This document shows, piece after piece, positions 26,561-34,889 of a DNA stretch of 64,000 bases; the first letter of the stretch is position 1, and each line of letters begins with the position of its first letter. This DNA is from Methanobrevibacter ruminantium (lineage in GTDB: Archaea > Methanobacteriota > Methanobacteria > Methanobacteriales > Methanobacteriaceae), in NCBI GenBank assembly GCA_004553595.1, contig SFKZ01000002.1, positions 148,091 to 212,090 on the forward strand, in the 5' to 3' direction. Below the pieces are notes generated by a model. It saw nothing but the letters and a program-made list of their open reading frames with translations. It searched no databases and was not told the DNA's origin. Both the position numbers and the translations under genes were made by a program.

Positions 26561-27334
26561 TTACATGTGTGCATCATCTAAAACATGATGACACTCACAA
26601 TCACACTCTTTTGATAAGTCCTTAATTGTATCAAACAATAAGTTAATCAATTCCCCTTTCTTTTGAGCCATAATATCCAAGACTTCTTTTGTATCTAATT
26701 TAGTAGGGGAAATAGAAGTGGAATAATTGGAAACAACAGCTATAGGAACATAACACATTTCCTTTTCCCTTGCAAGAACTGCTTCAGGTAATGTAGTCAT
26801 GCCAACAATTGATCCTCCAAGTATGCCAAACATCTTAATTTCAGCAGGAGTTTCAAATCGTGGCCCTTCTGTACAGACAATGGTTCCTCCATCAACAACC
26901 TTTCCATCAACACATCCGGAATTAGCTAAAATAGTTCCTCTCAATCTATTGCAGAAAGGTTCGGTCATGTCAATGTGAATAACCTCATTGTCATAGAAAG
27001 TTCTATCCCTATTTACAGTGAAATCCAAAAAGTCATCTGGGAGAACAATGGATCCGGGACCAATATCCAAATCAAGTGAACCTACAGCATTTGTAGCCAT
27101 GATTTGAGTAACACCTATCTCCTTAAGTGCCATGATGTTTGCCTTAAAATTGATTTTATGTGGAGGACAAGTGTGACCTGCAGAGTGTCTTGGCAAGAAA
27201 GCAACTGTCTTGTCCTCAATGCTTAAAAGAGAAACCTCAACAGAACCGTATTCTGTATCAACAGTTATTTTTTCTATAGAATCTGCCAATTCACCTATTT
27301 CTTCTACTCCACTACCACCAATAATTCCAATCAT
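26561..27334 (-). CDS. mtnP: Methylthioadenosine/methylthioinosine phosphorylase family
   Basis: 257 aa, PNP/MTAP family. Seen: MIGIIGGSGV phosphate loop, PRHSAGHTCPPHKINFKANI substrate loop, ATNAVGSL, and the purine site GSIVGMTTLPEAVLAREKEMCY. It splits methylthio-nucleosides with phosphate. In methanogens related enzymes prefer methylthioinosine, so the substrate is uncertain. GAGGTTATCAT precedes the ATG. The C-terminal CDCECHH is Cys/His-rich and unusual for the family. Confidence 0.85.
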   Translation of the reverse strand: MIGIIGGSGVEEIGELADSIEKITVDTEYGSVEVSLLSIEDKTVAFLPRHSAGHTCPPHKINFKANIMALKEIGVTQIMATNAVGSLDLDIGPGSIVLPDDFLDFTVNRDRTFYDNEVIHIDMTEPFCNRLRGTILANSGCVDGKVVDGGTIVCTEGPRFETPAEIKMFGILGGSIVGMTTLPEAVLAREKEMCYVPIAVVSNYSTSISPTKLDTKEVLDIMAQKKGELINLLFDTIKDLSKECDCECHHVLDDAHM

Positions 27335-27438
27335 ATGATAACCTCAATAAAAATAAAAAATAATAATTGTCTTAATAAATTAATAAAACAATTATTTTAT
27401 AAATTAATAAATTAATTAAAAATTCAAAATAAAATAAG

Positions 27439-27461
27439 AAAAGGATAATTATTATCCTTTT
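27439..27461 (-). terminator. Perfect palindrome spanning the rtcB stop codon
   Basis: AAAAGGATAAT, T, ATTATCCTTTT: 11 pairs about one central base, with the TAA stop of rtcB (27452-27454) inside the stem. Confidence 0.55.
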
Positions 27462-28900
27462 GTAACTGCTAAAGGAACAACTTTTGCAACTAATTTAGCA
27501 ATTCCTGCATCGTGAGATGTTTTAACAACTGAATCAACATTCTTGTATGCACCAGGTGCCTCTTCAGCTAAAACTGGAGCGGAATTTGCTTTTACATGAA
27601 TTCCTTTTGAGTTTAATTCCTTCTTGATTCCTTCTGCAGTGAATTGTTCTTTAGCTGCAGTTCTTGATAAGACCCTTCCTGCACCGTGAGCAGTTGAACC
27701 GAAGGTCTCTTCCATAGCAACATCAGTACCATGCAATATGTAAGAAGCTGTACCCATAGTTCCTGGAATCAATACAGGCTGACCTACAGAACGGTATTCC
27801 TTAGGAATTTCACGTCTTCCAGGACCGAATGCGCGAGTAGCCCCTTTTCTGTGAACAAGCACTTCCATATGGGAACCTTTTACCTTATGAACTTCCTTTT
27901 TAGCGATGTTGTGTGCAACATCGTAAATGGTGCTCATGCCCATATCATCAGCACTGCGGGAAAACACTTCTTCAAATGATTCTCTAACCCAATGGGACAT
28001 CATTTGACGATTTGCCCATGCATAATTAGCACCAGCAGCCATAGCCTTTAAGTAACCTTGTGCCTCTTTGGAATCAATAGGTGCACATGCCAATTGCCTA
28101 TCAGGAATATTTATTTTATAATTTCTATAAGCCTTATCCATTTGTCTTAAATAGTCACTGCAGATTTGGTGTCCACATCCTCTTGAACCACTGTGAATCA
28201 TAATGGCTATTGATCCTGCTTCAAGACCAAATGCCTTTGCCACAGTTTCATCATAAATCTCTTCAATCTTTTGAACTTCAAGGAAGTGGTTTCCAGAACC
28301 TAATGAACCTAATTGAGGAATTCCTCTCTTTTTAGCCTTATCACTTACAATAGCAGATTCAGCATCCTTCATTCTACCGTTTTCTTCCAAGAACTTAAGG
28401 TCGTCTTCCCAACCGAATCCACGTTCTACAGCCCACCAAGCACCATAGTCTAAAACCTCATTGATCTCATTGTCCTTAAGTCTGATTTGACCTTTACTTC
28501 CTACACCTGATGGAATGTTCTTAAATAATACTTCAGTAAGTTCCTTAAGCTTAGGCTTGATTTCATCTTCTGTTAAGTTAGTTCTAAGCATTCTAACTCC
28601 ACAGTTAATGTCAAAACCTACTCCTCCAGGACTTACAACACCATTATTGTAATTGAAAGCTCCTACACCACCAATGCTGAAACCATATCCAAAGTGAATG
28701 TCTGGCATAGCTATTGATACACCTTGAATACCTGGCATGCAAGCTACATTTGCCACCTGCTCAAGAGCCCCCTCTTCAATATCCTTAACGGATTCATCAT
28801 CAAGATACAATCTTCCAGGAACTCTCATTTCCTTTTTATAGCTACTTGGGAGTTCCCATACATTGTCTCTTACCTTTTCAAGATTTTCTTTAACTGACAT
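27452..28900 (-). CDS. rtcB: tRNA-splicing ligase RtcB
   Basis: 482 aa. It ligates tRNA exon halves (2',3'-cyclic phosphate to 5'-OH) with GTP and Mn. Seen: the metal/guanylylation region GGVGFDINCGVRML (conserved Cys), GSGNHFLEVQ, IMIHSGSRGCGHQI, and the terminal KTSHDAGIAKLVAKVVPLAVTKG that supports the guanylylated His. I choose the ATG at 28900 with GTGAT just before it; a GTG nine bases earlier is unlikely. Its activator, archease, is encoded about 940 bp upstream on the other strand. Confidence 0.95.
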   Translation of the reverse strand: MSVKENLEKVRDNVWELPSSYKKEMRVPGRLYLDDESVKDIEEGALEQVANVACMPGIQGVSIAMPDIHFGYGFSIGGVGAFNYNNGVVSPGGVGFDINCGVRMLRTNLTEDEIKPKLKELTEVLFKNIPSGVGSKGQIRLKDNEINEVLDYGAWWAVERGFGWEDDLKFLEENGRMKDAESAIVSDKAKKRGIPQLGSLGSGNHFLEVQKIEEIYDETVAKAFGLEAGSIAIMIHSGSRGCGHQICSDYLRQMDKAYRNYKINIPDRQLACAPIDSKEAQGYLKAMAAGANYAWANRQMMSHWVRESFEEVFSRSADDMGMSTIYDVAHNIAKKEVHKVKGSHMEVLVHRKGATRAFGPGRREIPKEYRSVGQPVLIPGTMGTASYILHGTDVAMEETFGSTAHGAGRVLSRTAAKEQFTAEGIKKELNSKGIHVKANSAPVLAEEAPGAYKNVDSVVKTSHDAGIAKLVAKVVPLAVTKG

Positions 28901-29045
28901 AAATATCACTGAATAAGTTAAAATAACAATTTAAATAATAAGTTTGTATAAAAATTTTTCGTATAAAAATTATGAATTTCAATTATATTTAATATAACTT
29001 CTAATTAAATTCCAATATAATTTTTAATATAATATTATAGTTATG

Positions 29046-29076
29046 TTTTATAATACATTTAAAATTAATTGTTGAA
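29046..29076. repeat. 31-bp dispersed repeat upstream of rtcB (partner at 17641-17671)
   Basis: 29 of 31 bases agree with the copy upstream of queC, same orientation relative to the gene. It lies 146-176 bp before the rtcB start. Confidence 0.4.
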
Positions 29077-29262
29077 ATTAAAACTAACAAAATCAAGAAA
29101 AGGAATATTTGAAAAATGGTTTAAGAAATTTCATAATCTCAATGAATCTAAAAAGAGCAAAAATTGATGTATGGTGTAAAGGATTAAATGATGGCTATTG
29201 AGTTTTTAGTGTTTAAAAAATGATAAAATAAAAATAAAAATTTTAATTCTAAAAACACATTG

Positions 29263-29388
29263 ATTAAAGGATGTAAACTATGTAATTTATAAAATCTAAA
29301 TATTTATGAGATGTTTTTTTCAAGAAATTGCACGATAATATTCATAAATCTTTAGTAGTTTTTATCCTATATGGTTACATCCTTTAAT
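29263..29388. repeat. Two-tier inverted repeat element, 126 bp
   Basis: Outer arms ATTAAAGGATGTAA (29263-29276) and TTACATCCTTTAAT (29375-29388) are perfect 14-bp complements. Inner arms 29296-29309 and 29342-29355 pair at 13 of 14 positions. The internal loops are 19 nt on each side and the terminal loop is 32 nt. No target-site duplication is seen. It could be a structured RNA, a terminator, or a MITE-like remnant. Confidence 0.5.
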
Positions 29389-29417
29389 AAACAATGGGTT
29401 TGGTTTCATTTGTTTAA

Positions 29418-29606
29418 TTATACCCAGCTCATCATTTCTGGGCTTGGAGCTGCGCTAACAGCTAGAATAGATAAAAGTAATACTGTAAGAACTACAAATA
29501 TTACCATGCAATCTTTAAAATCAATTCTAAGGTTGTGGAAGTTCATAGGATCCATAATACTGGTTTTTCTTCTTAAGTCACAATTATTGTTAATATGTTT
29601 TATCAT
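29418..29606 (-). CDS. Small single-span membrane protein
   Basis: 62 aa. GAGGTG lies 5 nt before the ATG and a TATA box (TTTTATATATGC, 29674-29685) lies about 25 nt before a plausible start near 29650, which supports a real gene. The N-terminal 32 residues are polar, then CMVIFVVLTVLLLSILAVSAA forms one membrane helix and APSPEMMSWV ends the protein. An internal Met at residue 18 is an alternative start. It is divergent from archease. I do not recognise a family. Confidence 0.5.
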   Translation of the reverse strand: MIKHINNNCDLRRKTSIMDPMNFHNLRIDFKDCMVIFVVLTVLLLSILAVSAAPSPEMMSWV

Positions 29607-29673
29607 TTTTTCACCTCATTTTAATTTAAGTTTTATTATAAATTTTCTCTCTGTAATATTACTAAGTTCTAAA

Positions 29674-29685
29674 GCATATATAAAA
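29674..29685 (-). promoter_or_regulatory. TATA box of the 62-aa membrane protein gene
   Basis: TTTTATATATGC on the minus strand, leaving a leader of about 45 nt that carries GAGGTG. Confidence 0.45.
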
Positions 29686-29782
29686 AAAGAGAAAGAGAGC
29701 ATTTGAAAACTAATATGGGGTTGGATTTCAAGTGTATTTATTATGAGATGAAAATAGATTTTTAAACCTTTTTTTCAAGGAA

Positions 29783-29791
29783 TTTATATAA
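29783..29791 (+). promoter_or_regulatory. TATA box of the archease gene
   Basis: TTTATATAA, about 52 nt before the ATG, allowing a leader of about 28 nt. Confidence 0.5.
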
Positions 29792-29839
29792 TATTAAAGT
29801 TAAATAATAAATTGTTAAAACTAATATCGGTGCATAGCT

Positions 29840-30307
29840 ATGGATAATAATGAATCAAAATTAAATGGATACGATTATTTTGATGTCACTGCAGACATTG
29901 GATTTCATGCCTATGGGAAATCTCTAAATGAGGCATACGAAAATGCAGGACTCGCTATGTTCAATGTTATAACAGATATAAGCAAGGTAAAAAAAGAGGA
30001 ATCTAGAGAATTTGAAATAGTTTCAGAGGATTTGGTTTCCCTTTTATATGATTATTTAGAAGAGCTCTTATTCCTTCAGGATACAGAGTTCCTGTTCTTT
30101 TCTGATTTTAAAGTGAATATTGAAAAAATAGCTGATGATAAATCTTCCAATCTAGAGAATTATAAATTGACTTGTTTTGCTTGTGGTGAAGAAATAGATT
30201 GGAATGTTCATAGCCCAAAATCTGAAGTTAAGGCTATCACTTTTCATAAGATGTGTGTAAAAGAAGATGATGGTGTCTTTAAGCTTAGAGCTATCTTAGA
30301 CTTATGA
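29840..30307 (+). CDS. Archease
   Basis: 155 aa, standard length. Archease speeds RtcB guanylylation and broadens its cofactor use. Seen: the N-terminal FDVTADIGFHAYGKSLNEAYENAGLAMFNVITD with the metal-binding Asp/His region, SLLYDYLEELLFLQDTE, and the C-terminal EVKAITFHKMCVKEDDGVFKLRAILDL. It is separated from rtcB by only one small ORF, in the opposite direction. GGTG precedes the ATG. A shared hairpin terminator separates it from convergent cdc6. Confidence 0.92.
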   Translation: MDNNESKLNGYDYFDVTADIGFHAYGKSLNEAYENAGLAMFNVITDISKVKKEESREFEIVSEDLVSLLYDYLEELLFLQDTEFLFFSDFKVNIEKIADDKSSNLENYKLTCFACGEEIDWNVHSPKSEVKAITFHKMCVKEDDGVFKLRAILDL

Positions 30308-30387
30308 TTTTATATTCATTTTGAAAATAATAAAAAATAGAATTTTAATTAAGAATAATAAAAAAATAAAAAAAGAAACAGTTTTGA

Positions 30388-30410
30388 TCAAACTTTTTTT
30401 AAAAGTTTGA
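30388..30410. terminator. Bidirectional hairpin between archease and cdc6
   Basis: TCAAACTTTT, TTT, AAAAGTTTGA: a perfect 10-bp stem between two convergent genes, 17 bp from the cdc6 stop. Confidence 0.6.
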
Positions 30411-30427
30411 AAAGTAGGATATTAAAT

Positions 30428-31546
30428 CTAAAGATTGCAGCGTTTAATATCCTCAGGAGCAAATCTTAAAATGATTTCTCTTGAATTTCCTCTAACTCCT
30501 TTTCCAGTGAACTTAGTGTCCACCAATCTTAAGAATTCAAGTTTTTCAAGAGTCCTGTTGAATGTAGCATAACTAACTCCTGCCTCTTCCTTAAACTGTT
30601 TAGACAAGTCCCCAGCAGTTAAGATTTCATCACTATCAACAACTGCTCTAAGCAAAGTCCTTTCAATGTCATTTAAGGAATTTATGGTTTCCATCAAATT
30701 AATGGAACCTTGTTTGGATATTGCTTCTTCAACATGCTCTAAAGTAATGGATCTGCTTGCATTTGCCTCTGCAATATTACCACATACTCTAAGAAGGTCA
30801 ATTCCAACCCTTAAATCCCCCACTTCAATTGTGTGATTAGCTATTTCTTCAATGATTTCATCTGAAATCACTCCAGGATAGAATCCCGCTCTAGCCCTAT
30901 CTTGAAGAATGCTGAATATTTCAGAATATGTGTATGGCTGGAATGTAATGTCTTGAGGAATGAATACAGTATTTACATTCTTGTCAAGAGCATATCTGAA
31001 TTCCAAATCTGAAAGAATTGCAAAAATACCTGTTCTTACTCCTTCAAATTCTTCATAAGCCCTTAAAATATCATAAAATATTTTATTTGCATGTGGAGTT
31101 TGGAATAAGTAATTAACATCATCGAAAGCAACAACCAATGTTTTATTGTCAGCAGAAAGCTTGTTCATGACTTTTTCATACACTCTTGAAAAAGGAACTC
31201 CAGTTTCTGGAGGTTGATGTCCAAATAATTTTTTATGAATTTGAGAAAAGATTCCAAAACGTGTTGTGTGCAATTGACAATTAATGTAACAGCAAACCAC
31301 CTTATCAGTGGTGTGTTCAACCAATTCAAAAACCTTTTTAAGCGCTGTTGTTTTCCCTGTAGCGCATGATCCCATAATCACTGAATTGGTAGGGCGACCG
31401 CCTTGAATGGCTGGTCTAATGCACATAGCCATTCCTCCCATTTGGCTGTCCCTAAAATTAAAGTTTTCAGGCATATAATCAGGATTAAATGCATTTATGT
31501 TTTGGAATAATGTTTCATCTCCCATCAAAATATCTTCTATTGCCAT
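30428..31546 (-). CDS. cdc6: Orc1/Cdc6-family replication initiator
   Basis: 372 aa. It has a Walker A GSCATGKT, Walker B LVVAFDDVN, an AAA+ lid and a C-terminal winged helix (LLRAVVDSDEILTAGDLSKQF..YATFNRTLEKLEFLRLV). It binds origin repeats and loads MCM. The ATG at 31546 has no Shine-Dalgarno site and lies about 25 nt from the centre of a TATA box (31567-31575), so the transcript is probably leaderless. I could not identify origin recognition boxes in the flanks. Confidence 0.9.
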   Translation of the reverse strand: MAIEDILMGDETLFQNINAFNPDYMPENFNFRDSQMGGMAMCIRPAIQGGRPTNSVIMGSCATGKTTALKKVFELVEHTTDKVVCCYINCQLHTTRFGIFSQIHKKLFGHQPPETGVPFSRVYEKVMNKLSADNKTLVVAFDDVNYLFQTPHANKIFYDILRAYEEFEGVRTGIFAILSDLEFRYALDKNVNTVFIPQDITFQPYTYSEIFSILQDRARAGFYPGVISDEIIEEIANHTIEVGDLRVGIDLLRVCGNIAEANASRSITLEHVEEAISKQGSINLMETINSLNDIERTLLRAVVDSDEILTAGDLSKQFKEEAGVSYATFNRTLEKLEFLRLVDTKFTGKGVRGNSREIILRFAPEDIKRCNL

Positions 31547-31566
31547 ATAGTTTATTATATGTTAAC

Positions 31567-31575
31567 TTATATAAA
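31567..31575 (-). promoter_or_regulatory. TATA box of cdc6 (leaderless transcript predicted)
   Basis: TTTATATAA on the minus strand; its centre is 25 nt from the cdc6 start codon. Confidence 0.5.
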
Positions 31576-31786
31576 AAAGTTCTTTAAATTTGAATAATAG
31601 CATACAAATTTAATAAAAAAAAGAAAATTCATAAAAATTATTGAAAAAATAGAATAAGAAAAAATCTGGAAAAACGATAAAATAAGAGAATGAATAAGAG
31701 AATAAAATAATGAAAATAGAATAATTAGAAAACAAGGAAAGTGAAATAGCTAAAATAATTAAAAAAATAAAAATTAAGAAAAATGA

Positions 31787-32524
31787 TTATTTGTCAATGT
31801 CAACCAAATTAATCACTTTTACATCAGTATTTTCCTTTATCCAAGCAAGCAATCTTTCTGCAAAGATTAGCTTTTTGGTTTTAATCTCATCTGCAGGACC
31901 TGTTGCCCCTTCAATGTTAGGCCTTGAATATTTGGTTACATTTGTTCCAAAATCCATTCCTGCAAGAACCATTTCCTCACATCCTAATGCAAGAGTGAAG
32001 AACATTGCCCTATCACCATCAGTAAATCCACCAAAGTTGTATAAATGACCTACAGGTTTGGATTGGGTGGTTCCGAGAATCTTATCAAAGCTAGTGGTCC
32101 ACTTCACAATGAGCTCTTCATTGTCTCCATGAGCATGAACGACAAAATAAGACCCTAATGAATTTGCAGCCAACAAATCATCCATTTTGCCGTCTAAGTC
32201 AGTAGCAACAATGTCTGGAACAAGATCATCTTCAAGCATTGCAGTAGTGGCACCATCTGCAGAAACAATAAGATAATCATTCAAGTCATAATTTTCCTTT
32301 ACATATTTAATATGCTTCTTTATGGAAGGGCCCGCACCAACAACAATGAATTTTGAAGTGTCTTTTTTCTCCATAATCTCATCAGAGAATTCCTCAATTG
32401 TCAAGCAACCTTTCTCATCAAGAATCTTATCCAACAATGCTGCAGTGTTCTCATCCCCTTCTCTTGAAAATCCAAGAGTATCAAGAATTTCCTTATACCA
32501 TCCTCCCCATTCATTAAAATCCAT
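31787..32524 (-). CDS. mptE: 6-hydroxymethyl-7,8-dihydropterin pyrophosphokinase MptE
   Basis: 245 aa, DUF115-type archaeal pyrophosphokinase that activates the pterin for tetrahydromethanopterin, the C1 carrier of methanogenesis. Seen: FIVVGAGPSIKKHI, VSADGATTAML, DIVATDLDGKM, FVVHAHGDN, FGGFTDGDRAMFFTLALGCEEMVLAGMDFG. It is unrelated to bacterial FolK. AGGTG lies 5 nt before the ATG. SurE lies 89 bp upstream. Confidence 0.88.
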   Translation of the reverse strand: MDFNEWGGWYKEILDTLGFSREGDENTAALLDKILDEKGCLTIEEFSDEIMEKKDTSKFIVVGAGPSIKKHIKYVKENYDLNDYLIVSADGATTAMLEDDLVPDIVATDLDGKMDDLLAANSLGSYFVVHAHGDNEELIVKWTTSFDKILGTTQSKPVGHLYNFGGFTDGDRAMFFTLALGCEEMVLAGMDFGTNVTKYSRPNIEGATGPADEIKTKKLIFAERLLAWIKENTDVKVINLVDIDK

Positions 32525-32613
32525 GTTTACACCTTATAATTAATACTTCAATAATTAATGATTATGATTATAATTTAAGAATCTTATACTTTAAAAATAT
32601 GACAATTTAAAAA

Positions 32614-33402
32614 TCAAAATTCCCAATCTTCCAATCCAGTTATTTTGCCTCCAAAATTAACACTTAAAGGAGTCAAACTAGGTCTTCTTTCAACCAATAA
32701 GCAGTATCCGTCGGTTCCCTCTTCATATTCTTCAATCAATTGAGGAACATTCATGACTGCATCATTCCCCTCATCATCGACTCTCTCAAGAATATTAAAA
32801 TCAAGCATCCTATCTGCAAGAGTTGTTATCTTAATCTTATCAGACAATGGCTTGGAAGGAATATTCAAGTTAAAGAGGTCAACTCCTTCAGGAAGACCTT
32901 CATCCAAAACCTTTTTAACCACTTTAACAAGAATCTCTTGGGCAAAGCTATAATCTGTATCAACATACCAATTTCCCTCTTCATCCTGCTTAAAGCAATC
33001 ATCATCCAAGAACAATGAACATGCAATTGCAGGCACTCCAAGTCCAACTGCTTCAAGTGCTGCACAAACTGTACCTGATGTAGTGATTTGGAATCTGCTT
33101 ATGTTGATTCCAGGATTGATTCCAGTTACAACAAGATCTGGCTTTTCATCACAAACATAATTAATACCTACATTGACAGAATCCGCGGGAGTTCCAGACA
33201 ATCCATAAGCCATGTTTCCATCAGCCAATTCATACTCTTTTAAATACATATGCTTCATGATATTGACTTTGCGACCTACAGCACTGTTATTCTCTTGAGG
33301 AGCTACGACAGTAACATTTGCAAACTCTTCAAGTGCCTGTTTATTGGCTAAAATACCTGGGCCAAGAACACCATCATCATTGGATATTAAAATGTTTTTC
33401 AT
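32614..33402 (-). CDS. surE: 5'/3'-nucleotidase SurE
   Basis: 262 aa. The N-terminal metal loop ISNDDG (Asp9, Asp10), NSAVGR, GLSGTPADSVNVGI and VVTGINPGIN are all present, the standard SurE signature. It removes phosphate from nucleoside monophosphates and possibly polyphosphate. GAGGTC precedes the ATG. It is followed by mptE in what may be one transcript. Confidence 0.93.
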   Translation of the reverse strand: MKNILISNDDGVLGPGILANKQALEEFANVTVVAPQENNSAVGRKVNIMKHMYLKEYELADGNMAYGLSGTPADSVNVGINYVCDEKPDLVVTGINPGINISRFQITTSGTVCAALEAVGLGVPAIACSLFLDDDCFKQDEEGNWYVDTDYSFAQEILVKVVKKVLDEGLPEGVDLFNLNIPSKPLSDKIKITTLADRMLDFNILERVDDEGNDAVMNVPQLIEEYEEGTDGYCLLVERRPSLTPLSVNFGGKITGLEDWEF

Positions 33403-33537
33403 AAAAAGACCTCATAAAATTTTTCTTAAATTATATTTTATTCTTAATAATACTTATAAATTCTTAAATGATTGCATGAAAAATAGAAATTAAATAGAAA
33501 TTAAATAAAAATTAATTGAAAAAAGAAAATAAAATAT

Positions 33538-34803
33538 CTAAAAATGCTTAAAGAAGTCAAAAACTTTAGATATCTTATTAATTGAAGGCATTGCAACATT
33601 CTTTACAAACTTGATTTGATAATTGAATCCCAATAATTCAAATTCTGATTTTACCCTATCCAATTCATTCGGAATGTCAAGAGACTGTGGACATAAGCTT
33701 TTGCATCTTCCACAATGATTGCAAAGCCCTGCACTTGCTTGCTTATTGGTTATTCCACCAACAACCACATAATAATTCACCATAGCATGTGGAAGTACAC
33801 CAAATGCCTTTTTATCGAATAAATACTTTTCATTATAGACATTGAAGCAATCTGGAATATTAACCCCCCTAGGACAAGGAAGACAATAGCCACAACCTGT
33901 GCAATTGATCTTCATCATTGAATTGAAAATGCCTTGTGCCTTATCCAATACATCTATCTCCTCATCAGACAATGAACCAATTTCTACCCTTTCAGCAATT
34001 GACATGTTCTCTTTCATCTGATTAAGAGAACCCATTCCAGACAATACGCAAGTGATTTCCTTTTGATTGAAAACCCAACTTAAAGCCCAATCAACAGAGG
34101 ATTTGCTGGAATCCACCTCATTAAACAAAGCACTTACTTCTTGAGGCAATTCCCCAGCAAGAAGCCCTCCTTTTAAAGGTTCCATGACAAATACTGCAAT
34201 ATCATTTTCATAGGCATATTGAATTCCACGAATTCCTGCCTGTGCATTGACATCCAAATAATTATACTGAACAAGTACCATATCCCAAGGGAAATCATCA
34301 ATTAGAGTTTGGAATTCATGTGGAGAACCATGATAAGAAAAACCGATATTCCTGATTTTGCCATCAGTTTTTGCTTTTTCCAAAAATTCATAAAGTCCTA
34401 AATCCTTGAGCCTTAAAATGGTTGACAAGTCAACGCTATGAACATAATAATAATCAATGACATCAGCCTGGAGCTTTCTTAACTGTTCATTTAAAAATGC
34501 ATCCATATCCTCCCTTGACCTTACCATCCAGGAAGGCAATTTAGTGGACAGTTTAACCTTATCCCTATATTTAACTCCATCTGAACCAGACAAGCTTAAG
34601 ATGTCTCCTAAAAATGATTCGCTTTCCCCACCATGATATGCATAGGCAGTATCGATGTAATTCACTCCATTTTCAATTGCAAACAATATAAAATCCTGAG
34701 CGCTTTCACGGTCAATTGAATTGTTTTTTGTAGGGAGTCTCATTGCTCCAATTCCAAGAGGAAACAATTCATCCCCATTCCTTTTAACTACTCTCTTATT
34801 CAT
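33538..34803 (-). CDS. Aldo/keto reductase with ferredoxin-type 4Fe-4S sites
   Basis: 421 aa. The AKR barrel (GIGAMRLPT, YIDTAYAYHGGESE, RKLQADVIDYYYVHSVD, WVFNQKEITCVLSGMG) fills residues 1-285. Two 4Fe-4S sites follow: CTGCGYCLPCP and CNHCGRCKSLCP. This fused type is common in methanogens and may take electrons from ferredoxin, though the substrate is unknown. GGGG precedes the ATG. Confidence 0.88.
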   Translation of the reverse strand: MNKRVVKRNGDELFPLGIGAMRLPTKNNSIDRESAQDFILFAIENGVNYIDTAYAYHGGESESFLGDILSLSGSDGVKYRDKVKLSTKLPSWMVRSREDMDAFLNEQLRKLQADVIDYYYVHSVDLSTILRLKDLGLYEFLEKAKTDGKIRNIGFSYHGSPHEFQTLIDDFPWDMVLVQYNYLDVNAQAGIRGIQYAYENDIAVFVMEPLKGGLLAGELPQEVSALFNEVDSSKSSVDWALSWVFNQKEITCVLSGMGSLNQMKENMSIAERVEIGSLSDEEIDVLDKAQGIFNSMMKINCTGCGYCLPCPRGVNIPDCFNVYNEKYLFDKKAFGVLPHAMVNYYVVVGGITNKQASAGLCNHCGRCKSLCPQSLDIPNELDRVKSEFELLGFNYQIKFVKNVAMPSINKISKVFDFFKHF

Positions 34804-34889
34804 TTAAACCCCTAATATACTAATAATCTGATGATATAATAAATCCCTGAAAATTATATAATAATAAATCCATGATAATAATCTGATAA

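Larger units (their letters stand above)
28901..29417. other. Intergenic region upstream of rtcB with a two-tier inverted repeat
   Basis: Holds the 31-bp repeat (29046-29076) and the nested inverted repeat at 29263-29388, both listed separately. AT-rich otherwise, no gene seen. Confidence 0.4.

Noticed and set aside
29371..29706. Plus-strand 111-codon ORF
   Set aside because: It is antisense to the better supported 62-aa gene, lacks a Shine-Dalgarno site and ends in Lys-rich sequence from an AT-rich spacer.
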